A stretch of DNA of 37,437 nucleotides. Source: Corinectria fuckeliana (taxonomy: Eukaryota; Ascomycota; Sordariomycetes; Hypocreales; Nectriaceae). The stretch spans positions 1 through 37,437 of the forward strand of contig WPDH01000421.1 of the NCBI GenBank assembly GCA_019137255.1, written 5' to 3'. The translations under genes were made by a program, and so were the position numbers. Below, piece after piece: positions 1-8,515 of the stretch. How positions within the stretch are numbered: position 1 is the stretch's first letter; the number at the start of each line of letters is the position of its first letter. Under the pieces are notes generated by a model. That model had not been told where the DNA came from and did not search any database. It worked only from the letters and a program-made list of their open reading frames with translations.

Positions 1-420
1 TTTAGTTATTTATTAGGTAGAAAGTAAGTCTATTAGATTAATAATAGAAATAAATAAGAATATAAGTATAAGAAGCTATTAGCTATAATTAGGGTAGTAT
101 ATAATACTAGGAGACTATTTATAAACCTCTAAGTAGGTAATTAGTTTATTTAGATAAAATATTATAAGTATAGATAAAAAGAGCCTTTTTATAATAAAAG
201 AAAGAAAAAAAAGAAAGTATAATAAAGTATAAAAAGATATATAAGAGTATATAACTATATATAATTTCTTTTATTATTAATTAGTTATTATAGTAATAAA
301 AACTTTAATCTTTTTATATATAAATAAATAAGATAAAAATATAGTCTTTTATTATAATATAATATTATATATAATTAAATAAAGCTTATATAATATAGTA
401 AGATAACCCTAGTGCGAAAA
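1..420. repeat. AT-rich, RIP-like degenerate block (left edge)
   Basis: This stretch is almost entirely A, T and short AG/CT combinations. I find no CpG before position 415, CpA and TpG are scarce, and TpA is abundant. That is the signature left by repeat-induced point mutation on old repeats in filamentous ascomycetes. No open frame or recognisable transposon protein survives. The boundary with normal-composition sequence, near 420-445, is sharp. The identity of the original repeat cannot be read from the sequence. Confidence 0.8.
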
Positions 421-2145
421 TTTAAAAAAAAGTTAATGTGAGACACCGGGCCCTATGGCCTTCCGTACAGGGCCGCGATGAGCCAGGGTTGGGAAGCGGT
501 TCTGTCTCATAGCGCTGTAGAGCCCCCACGTTGGCTCACGCACGTCGGTGATGGGTGGGATTCACCTGGCGGACCACTGAAGAGAAGCCGGGGACAACGT
601 GCTCACCCCAGTACCGGACGACTAATGGGACAATACAATGTTCCAATGGCCCTTACCTGTGAACCCTTGTAGAACCCTTGTACGTGACCACCCGGCATTA
701 GCCTCCGGCGCGTTGACTAGTGCCAGAGGGGGTGAGTGAGCACAAGGGTGTGGAACGGGGACACGTGCTTGTCTGCTCATGAATCGATGGTTTTCGTATT
801 TTGCTGTGGTGGCGGGCCATGAGATGCGACGTGCTGATAGATGATGGCGGAGGTGGAGCTTGAAAGATGGAGGAAGTGGAGGAAGCGGAGGATGATGTGG
901 AGGCAGCAGTATAGGCTGAATGAGAGACCACAATGGCCTAGTTGCTGGTATACTGTGTAACTGAGCGAGGAATAGATGTGTAGACGATATCCTAGCGTGA
1001 GATGAGCTGCTGCTGAAGGGATCCGAGGAAGCAAAGAGCTCGAGTAGTCTCAAGCTGACCTGTCTTCATTTCGACGTCGAAGGTAATTTGAGAAGCTCGC
1101 GTGTGCCTTAACTTGAAGATGCCACGTTCAATTGTAGTATTGCAGAGTGATTTTGGTGTTGAGCATGTTGGGTTAGAAAAGGTGTTCTTATTCAGAAAAC
1201 TTGCTGCTTGCTCCGACTCCCACTTGCACGCGAGTCAAACGCTCAAGCCCATCCCATCACACATGCGCCTTCCCCGTTCTTCGCGGCAATGGAAAGCTCA
1301 AGCTCGAGCCAAGCTTTTGGCCAGCGCACGCCTCGGGGTGAAGGCCGCACGGAACGACCACATGGGCAAATACCCCACGCTGATTCGCCAGCCGGCTTCG
1401 ACATCATCGGAGAGCACGCGACCAGTTTCTCGATGATGCTTGGTCCAGAGCAAAACCCAAGGCCCGTTCGAAACTCTCTTGCCTGGAAATTGGGCTAGCT
1501 GAGTTCCTTCCCTCCTCGCGCGTGCGTTATGTCCTTCTCATCAAGTTCCTGCGCTATGGAGATAGCGTGTACCAGTGCCGGTGAGTACTACCTACCAAGG
1601 TACCTACTAATGCGTCTACTTCGTGCCTCACGGTTCTGTCCATACTACTTCTTTAATATCTGAGGTGTCTTTTAGCTGCATCTCACCTCACGGGGCTTGT
1701 GAAACCTGGCGCTGTCTTGGGGAAGAATCTACAAACGGTCCTGTTCTCTACAATCATTTTCAGCCCTTTCTCTCTGCCTTGGTCTTGCCCTCGAATCTGT
1801 ACTATTGCTGTTTCGCGACAAGACCAAACAAGACCCGACCCTGTCGCCGACGATCTGTCTGCACTCTCTCGCACCTCCCACGGCTCCTGGTCTTTATCTT
1901 TTCCTTCCTCCTCCGCTACGTTTGCTTACCCTTTCACCTTGTCACACGAGTCTTCTTTGCGCCTTTCCTTTCCTATCCCTCCTGGCTATCGCCATCGTTC
2001 TCTGGGCTCACACGAGCTGGCTTGTCACCTCCACCGGGGTCCGGTTCTCTGAGACCAAGGCCGTTCACCCATACTCGCCCCCTCTACCGCGCGCTTCCTC
2101 ATTTTCTTCTCTCTCACGCCGTCTTAAAACTCCACATTTACCAGG
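421..2145. other. Intergenic region and likely 5' leader of the bHLH gene
   Basis: I see no convincing gene here. The frames present (for example 622-1053 minus and 1101-1498 plus) lack family resemblance and use codons unlike the real genes. A purine-rich GGA/GGAAG tract lies near 840-910, and a GGTA/TACC cluster occurs at 1587-1609. From about 1690 to 2145 the plus strand is CT-rich, typical of a fungal promoter and transcribed leader, and is probably the leader of the gene starting at 2146. Confidence 0.5.
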
Positions 2146-3445
2146 ATGCCTCGGCCAGGGCTTCCACTTACACCGGGCTCGTCTTCCGACATCAAGGGCA
2201 AGGACGGCACTCAGCAACTTGGCTCCTTCCCGCTCTCCTTTGAGCTTCCGCCTCCAGCAATTCACGATGCCTCACGCATATCACCTCCAGGCTCCGGAGC
2301 TTCACCCACCGCCCCCCGGCCCTACTCGCTTGCGGCAGCCTCGCCAGCATCGACGTTCCCTATGCAGCCGGCCGAGGCTGTCAAAGCCCGTCGACGGTCA
2401 TCAACTGCCAAGGAGGCCAAGGACAACATCTTCGCGCTACCTCCCCCCCCCACCCGGTCTCGCAAGATTATTCAGATGAAGCCTCGTACTCAGGATGGGA
2501 ATGCAGACGGCGTAGCCGGCAAGGAGAAGACCAAGTCGGGCGGCAGGGCTTCTACAGCAACTAGAGCGGCTGCCGGATCAGCTACCTCAAAGACAACATC
2601 CGCCAACACCGACGATATTGCGGCTGGAGACAAGGGCAGGAAGAAGCAGCCAAGCTCAACGAGTGCGGTCGGTCGAAAAATCGCAAGAAAAACGGCACAC
2701 AGTCTCATTGAGAGGCGGAGACGAAGCAAGATGAACGAGGAGTTTGCCGTGTTAAAGGGTATGATCCCGGCGTGCACGGGAGAGATGCACAAGTTGTCCA
2801 TTTTGCAGGTTTGTTTCCTCACTATACCTATGACATGTAAATCGCTTGACTTACATGTAACTTTTTGGCTAGGCATCTATTGAATACGTGCGATACCTCG
2901 AGGACTGCGTCGCCAAGCTGAAAGCCCAACAGGAGGATGATATGACCCACACGGAGTCTGGCCGACAAACCCCTACGGCCCGCGACCGCTTGCCGTCAAT
3001 CCGCGAGTTCCACCCGACCTTCCGGGGCGATCCCGCTGGCGACGGCGATATCGAAATGGAAGACTCGGACGCTGGGTCGCCGACGATGCCCCTAGACTCG
3101 AACCGACATACACACCAACTCCCCGTCTCGCCGGCTCTACTAGCCCAGGACGCCGTTGTCGTGCGCCACCGCCAGCAGTCATACTCATCCGTGTCGACAG
3201 ACACCCGCCGTTACAGCTTCAGCGCCTCGGCCACAACTTCACCTGCGTTCGGTCCTCAGCTGTTTAGCACCAGCTCATATGCCCGCAGCGATGCCTCAGC
3301 CCCGGCATCGACATTGACTAGCCCGGCTCTCAATCCGCAGAACGAGCTTGACCAGGAAGCCATGGCCGCTTTGTTGATGCTAAACAATGACCGTCGTGGA
3401 TCAAAAGGGCGAGGCCTGTCAGTTCGTGATCTACTTAGCACCTGA
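2146..3445 (+). CDS. bHLH transcription factor
   Basis: Two exons, 2146-2808 and 2873-3445, joined across a 64-nt intron (gtttgt...gctag), give 411 residues. Residues about 180-240 form a basic helix-loop-helix domain. The basic part reads KTAHSLIERRRRSKMNEEF and carries the H-x3-E-x3-R pattern (H185, E189, R193) that contacts CACGTG-type E-boxes. Helix 1 (EEFAVLKGMIP), the loop and the start of helix 2 (MHKLSILQ) lie in exon 1; the intron interrupts helix 2, which continues as ASIEYVRYLEDCVAKL. The rest is low-complexity Ser/Pro/Thr-rich sequence typical of fungal regulators, plus a short C-terminal motif LSVRDLLST. The ATG begins a frame that agrees with the domain and follows a CT-rich leader. 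Family assignment is firm. I cannot name the orthologue (Esc1-like and Hpa3-like fungal bHLH proteins are candidates), so targets are unknown. Confidence 0.9.
2833..2858 (+). repeat. Inverted repeat inside the bHLH intron
   Basis: ACATGTAA (2833-2840) and TTACATGT (2851-2858) are perfect 8-nt inverted arms separated by a 10-nt loop, ATCGCTTGAC. The loop holds the best branch-point candidate (CTTGAC, A at 2849, 23 nt before the 3' splice site). The pre-mRNA could therefore fold a hairpin that exposes the branch site. The arms are visible in the sequence; any function is inference. Confidence 0.55.
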
Positions 3446-4704
3446 GCTTGCTACGGCGCAGATTTGGTCAGCAGCGTGGCCGGGGTTTCGGGGGTTGACA
3501 GCATGGTTAACCTGAGACCTCCAAAGCGGCGAATTCTAGAGTGCGCGCAAAGTCTTGAAAGAGATGGGCTGAGCTATGGTCCGATAAGCAGAGGCAGGGT
3601 GGTTTGGAAATGTTACATTGATGCTCCCCAGGCGTTCCGCGCAACCACGCCATAACATTTCCGGGCTGTGCATCTCTTTTTGATTGTTCATTGTCTAGAA
3701 GAGGCGATTTCTAGTTGGTCATGATGAGAGATTTGGTTAATTTACTAAGGCGAGAGGACTATCTCTAGGGTCGACTGGTTTCTTGTTTTATACGGAGTTG
3801 AAGTTGGGGGGGGGGGTTGAGGGAGAAGCTCCATTGGGGCTTTGCAGCAGCAACTTGCTCTCCACAACAGCTTGGGGAATATTGACACTTGGGTAATGTT
3901 GAACAGGGCTGTACTTGTTAATGAGATGGGAGGTTAGTTTTGGCCTGTATGTAAGCAGCGTAGAGCCAAGCCGATACTTTAGGCTCGTCGAAGCAAGGTA
4001 CAACTCTAGACCATCACCAAATCAATATGATCCAACACCGGAGTACCATTACTACTAGGACAAGGTGAAGTTCCCGCAGAAGGACCCTGAGCATACCGTC
4101 TGACCTCACTCTAACAGCAAGCAGAGACTATGCTCCCAGAGCGTCGCTCCTAAGACAAAGGCCGTCCCACCCCCGGGCTTTCAAACACAAATCTGCAACA
4201 CGGCGTCTTCTCTGCCACTTCTCCTCTCCCCCCATCTTCCACACGCCCGCACGGCATATCCGGGTGCCGCCGTGCTCCCACATAGTCGCCCGGGAGCACG
4301 ACTCGTGAAAGACACGAAGGGCGGGGCCGTGGTTGTAGTTTCACAACCCGCCTTGTCCGTGTGGTGGTGGCCTCTTCGTTTCAGCGCGCTCACTCGTCGT
4401 ACGAGAGAGCCGTGTTCTGGCTTCATGCCAAATGGCGACGGCGTCTTGCGGTGCTGGAGAATGAAGAATGTGGTGTTGCGAGCGAACCGTGCTTGGACGG
4501 GTCGTGTGTATATATATGGGCGTTGATGCCACTTGTTGGAGAATTACCCTCAAGCAGACACGGCCGCTCTAAAAGGATTTAGAACACCTTTCTCCTCTTG
4601 CTCTTATCTTCGGCCTGGTGCCTGTAGACTGCTCTCGGTTGTTTACCTCTTTAGTTTCTCTCCCTTGTACGATTCCCTTGCAACACACTCCCTCCCATCG
4701 CCAG
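3446..4704. other. Intergenic region after the bHLH gene
   Basis: No gene-like frame is supported. The first few hundred bases are presumably 3' UTR of the bHLH gene. A run of about ten G lies near 3806-3816. From about 4570 the plus strand becomes CT-rich, suggesting the promoter and leader of the gene that follows. Confidence 0.45.
4509..4517 (+). promoter_or_regulatory. TATA-like element
   Basis: TATATATAT lies about 60-100 nt before a CT-rich leader (4590-4690). The first ATG after it is at 4705. Position and context suit a core promoter of the gene covering about 4705-5866. This rests on motif and spacing only. Confidence 0.35.
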
Positions 4705-5113
4705 ATGTGCCGGCGTGGATAATCCACTTTTCGACTCGTTCTGTTTCTGTCTTCCTACCGGGTTTCCCGCTAGCAGGTCTAGGGAAGACGACCCAACCCG
4801 CGACCTCCCCGCCTACTCCGGTCCCACCCTCCCACCCTCCGGCTCCGGCTCCGGCCGCCCCCGTGTCCCGCTCAAGTCCGAGGGCTACGCCGTCCATCCG
4901 CCGCCGTATTACCCCGGCCCTAACCCCGACCGTAGCACTAGCTTCAAGGTCAAGCCGCTCCGTCTCCTCCGCGCCTCCTGCAAGCGCAGCAGAAAGCAGC
5001 TCCCCCCGTCTCCGCCGCCGCCGAGCTACTACGACAGCTACTCGCACACGCTGTACCAGTCGGTGACGACGCTGAGCATCGAACCGAGCCCGCCTCGCAC
5101 ATATCTCGAAACA
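4705..5113 (+). other. Coding-like frame upstream of the 5114 ATG, start unresolved
   Basis: The frame that contains the ATG at 5114 stays open upstream for over 400 nt, and from about 4778 it has the strong G/C third-position bias of real exons. It encodes a Pro/Ser/Tyr-rich segment (RDLPAYSGPTLPPS, then HPPPYYPGP and SYYDSYSHTLYQS). It has no in-frame ATG. The first ATG after the presumed promoter (4705) is in another frame and stops after five codons. One model splits the start codon: AT at 4705-4706, a 70-nt intron 4707-4776 (gtgccg...tagcag), then G at 4777, giving MSREDDPTRDLPAY. The donor is weak, so this remains a hypothesis. Alternatives are a short uORF with initiation at 5114, or a sequencing indel. 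Confidence 0.4.
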
Positions 5114-5866
5114 ATGGCCTCCCAAAAAATCTTGCCCAAGGTTGGTACCGCGGCTCCCGGCCTCCCTCGGCCGCTCGGCCCCAGTCCCGGCGGCAGCCCC
5201 GCGAACGATGCCCTGGCTGACATGCGCCGAAAGCTCGACGACTCGGCGTCGGATGTGGGCTCCAGCGTCGACTCGCGGGGCCGTCGCCGCCGCCGCAGCC
5301 GCAACTACAAGCAGCTGGCCGCGAGGGATGGCATCAAGACGGGCCCGGTGCTGCCGCGCCTGGCCGAGACAAAGCCCGTCCGCCTGCAGTTGGGGCTCAA
5401 CTTGGATGTCGAGGTTGAGCTCAAGGCGCGCCTGCAGGGCGACGTGTCGCTCACTCTGCTGTAAGTGCCTGTTTTTTTTTAAATTAGGAACATTCAAATA
5501 GCAAGACGGGAGGGGGAGAGAAATATGCTGATGGACATGCCAGTCAATAGTGTCGAGAGGAAAAAGACGGCTCGCGCGTCCACGGAGCTGAAGCCCAACA
5601 TGGCGGGAGAGGTGTCCGCCGAGGAGATCTTCTTCATGCGCCTGGGCACGATGCGCTTCCGGCAGACCTGGCTGGACCGGGAGGTGAGCGTGTCGCTTAC
5701 TGCGTCCGTCATGCTGGCCATTGGCGCGGTGGGATTCTTCCTCGGGTTCGTATCAAGCACGCTGGTCGACTCGGGGACGTGTTCGGGCTTGATGATTGCC
5801 GACTTGGCTGGTGACGCTCGGTGGACCTGGGGTTTATTATATTTCTTTTGTCACAATCAAGTATGA
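5114..5866 (+). CDS. Conserved fungal protein of unknown function, C-terminal structure uncertain
   Basis: The ATG at 5114 has a good context (cgaaacaATGGCC). Read straight through, the protein is 116 residues and stops at 5462-5464. It has a Pro/Gly-rich N-terminus, an Arg-rich tract (residues about 56-63) and a conserved-looking end, KPVRLQLGLNLDVEVELKAR followed by LQGDVSLTLL. From memory this end resembles a widespread class of small fungal proteins of unknown function. The stop lies inside a perfect splice donor (CT|GTAAGT at 5461). Removing 5461-5550 (90 nt, GCTGAT branch-like, caatag acceptor) joins the frame to 5551-5866, giving 220 residues. The added tail has coding-type codon bias to about 5760 and one hydrophobic segment (LTASVMLAIGAVGFFLGFVS), so it would make a tail-anchored or single-pass protein. 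I cannot choose between the forms. No function is assigned. Confidence 0.45.
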
Positions 5867-6182
5867 TGAAAATATGACAGGTCGGCGGGTGAACACCCTG
5901 TATAGCTTAGGATGCTGGAAATTGATGCTGCTGTCTGAATATGTTGCGTCTCTACCTGAAATGACCGAGTCTGAGAAAGGCGGCATGAGAGCACTTGGCC
6001 AATGTCGATCTGGATAGACTAGATTATCGAATTTATGTTCAAGGCGCTTTTCTGAACCGGGGTAAAACTCATTCATCAGGTCGTATTAATGTGATCTTTA
6101 CTATATGTTTGTGGGGATTACCGCCCAGATGTTTCCAGTCTGACCTGGACTGAAGGTGGCCTCAGGTCTGATATCGTCAACC
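5867..6182. other. Short convergent intergenic region
   Basis: This is 3' flanking sequence between the plus-strand gene ending near 5866 and PER1 on the minus strand. It contains no supported frame, repeat or RNA gene. Confidence 0.5.
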
Positions 6183-7390
6183 CTAACGCTTTAGTCTTTG
6201 ACTCCTAGCTATGTCGTCCCGCGAATCCTTAATCAAAAAGCTGCAGTATGTTAGCTTCGTGCTTCACGCACTTGACGTGAGACCCGACTAGACTTACTTG
6301 TACCACACAATGGTAGGCCCAATCGTCATGAGATGCCACAGGCTGTGGGCATCTATGCAACCCATCCACGGAGGGAAATCAAACAACTCCATGCTCATGG
6401 CTAAGATGATCCAAGCAACCACGAAACCGGGCCAAGCTGCCCAAACCCGCCTGGACTTTCTGTATCTGTCGAAACTAAACCACGTCCAGGTGAGGTGCTG
6501 AACAATGCCCACCACAACGTTGGCAGCCATGTTATAGGTATAGTTCCACTCGACAAACTTGAGGTAGCTAACGTGGCACAGGTACAGGATGACGCATAGC
6601 AAAGTCCACGCTCGCAGGGCGGACCGCCGGCGCGGGGTGTTTCTGTCGAGGCGGAAAACCCTGATTTGGGTGTAGTACAAGCCGTAGAGCACGTTGGCGC
6701 CGGCCGCAAAGTAGTCGAGCTCCTCGGTGAAGCGAAAGTCGCGGGTATGGAAGATGGCGCTGGAGACCCACGAAACAAGGCTCACGCAGGAGAGCCAGAT
6801 GTAAAACGGGCGCAAGGAGTACCACTCCGGGATCTTGGTGCGCAACTTCTTCAGGCCTTCCCAGTTCGCCCAGAGGTTGCCCAGCGAGAAGAGGACGCTG
6901 AAGGGCTCTTGCATCCCCATGAACCGGTAGAAGGGCCATTTCCCGTAGAACTGGACGACGGGAAGGCCCGCATTCAGGCGATGGCCGGTGACGATGTGCT
7001 GGCAGGCGTAGTCGCATTCGCTGGTGCAGTCCCATAGGAGGAGGCGGTGGAGGAAGGCTGCAGAGTAAAACGGTCAGCTCGAGATGGGAACCGACGAATG
7101 CCGCGGCGAGGGGTCGGACAACGCACAGATGGGAGTATGAGTTTTGCCAGGGCCACAGTTTTCAGCCTTGCAGACCTGCAGCGGATAGTTTGGTTAGTTT
7201 CTTTCGTCTAGACGGAGCGACCGAAGGGGGGGGGGAGGGAGGGGCGCTTCTTCTGGCGCCTTACCTGAAGGCATTCGCGGAATTCAGGAAGGCGATCGCC
7301 AGCCGAGGCACGAGCCGTGGCGGCGAGCGCAAGCATGAGGACGGTCAAGGAGAGGACCCGTGTCCATGGCCGCCCCCTCGGAGATGCCAT
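6183..7390 (-). CDS. PER1: PER1/PGAP3-family GPI-phospholipase A2
   Basis: Four exons read on the minus strand: 7390-7265, 7175-7127, 7057-6298 and 6240-6183, giving 330 residues. Introns are 89, 69 and 57 nt with gtaagg, gtgcgt and gtaagt donors. Residues 1-28 are a signal peptide (hydrophobic core VLSLTVLMLALAA). Next comes a Cys-rich luminal part with GDRLPEFRECLQ, VCKAENCGPG and WDCTSECDYACQHIVT, then several membrane segments. The family is part of the CREST hydrolase superfamily; its expected residues are seen in SAIFHTRD, EELDYFAAG and DAHSLWHL. Per1 acts in the ER, removing the sn-2 acyl chain of GPI anchors during lipid remodelling, and was also linked to manganese homeostasis in yeast. 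The last exon ends in KDSRDDIARSQRLKR, a typical cytosolic tail. A C-rich run within intron 1 (near 7227-7240) is notable. Identity is firm. Confidence 0.93.
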
Positions 7391-8515
7391 CGCAGCAGCA
7401 TTGACTTCGGTCTGGGGGATATCGCGAAGAGTGAAGGGCGACGATGCGGATGCGACGTCGAAGAGGAGAAGCCGGATTGGGGTTGGGGAGGAAGCAGAGA
7501 TGTGGCCGTCGACGGCCGTAGTTGGCCGCAAAGCTGTAGACGATACCGGGGACCTGATTGGCCGGACCGCCAGCTTCTATCGGGGGCTTCTTCAGTGGGC
7601 TTACTTTGCAGTTCTAAAACTAATCAGGGGCACGATTTCGGCGTCCGGGACACGCCCGAAGGCCCCCGAAGGCTGGCGGGAGTTTTGTGGAGAGAGAGCC
7701 TAAACAATCCAAGGATGTAGGTAAAGCCTAACCTACTAATGGAGAGGAGTCGGGTGCCCTGGAAGGTCGGTGTAAGTGATACCTAACTACTTTGCTATTA
7801 TTGTGGCCTCTGTATTAATGGCTCAAGCCCAGTCTGTGGCTAGCATCGTGACACGAAGCCACCGTGGGGCAAGTAAGTGGCCGACCGGGACAGCTGTATT
7901 CTCGCGGAGCAATCCTCCAGGCAGACACAAATAATACAACCCATCTATCCTGCCTCGTGGTTGAGAAACTGAGAAGCTGAGTCACATGCTGCTGGATTCT
8001 ACGCCGTCCAGGTTCTTTGTCCCATTGGCAAGTTAAGCGCCAGCGCACACGTTAAAAGTGCCACGGCGATTCAATTTTGTCTTGCCATTCCAAGGCGCCG
8101 TTTCGGCACATCTCTCTTACCATTCAAAAATATCTGCAATTTCCAGGCCGTCTATCGAGGCTCGGAAAATCCAATTACTCACTTGACATATCTGGCTCCG
8201 GATCGCCTTGGCTGAACCCGGCCCGCCCGAATCGCGTGTCCCGGGGTCCCGTTGCTTGGGCAACCGCGCCGCTTCTGATTGGCCACACCTCGGAGGACCA
8301 AAATACAGCTCGCTTCATCCAACCATCTTTCCTCGACGATGCACCCCGACGCGCCGCATGAACGAAATTTCTGGTAATTTTGCTCCGGCTCAAGCCATGG
8401 GATTGACCGACTCGTAGTGCATCTCTTACTCTTTTCCGAATCGTCGCCAATTCCATCCTCCACTCCATCGTTCCCTCGCTTCAACGCGCCGACTGCGTCC
8501 CGAAAACAACAAAAC
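7391..8515. promoter_or_regulatory. Divergent PER1/MPS1 intergenic region
   Basis: About 1.1 kb separates the start codons of PER1 (minus) and MPS1 (plus). I see no gene. GATTGG, the reverse of a CCAAT box, occurs near 8276-8281, and a GTAGGTA/CCTAACCTAC cluster lies at 7716-7738. The final 100 nt before 8516 are CT-rich leader. Motif functions are inferred. Confidence 0.4.

Noticed and set aside
622..1498. Possible small genes between the AT block and the bHLH gene
   Set aside because: The frames are short, use weakly biased codons and show no domain or splice continuity, so they cannot be supported.
5494..5760. Minus-strand 88-codon frame opposite the possible C-terminal exon
   Set aside because: It shares the same third positions with the plus frame, so GC3 does not discriminate; its Ser/Arg/Thr-rich product looks like a shadow, while the plus frame gives a sensible charged plus hydrophobic pattern.
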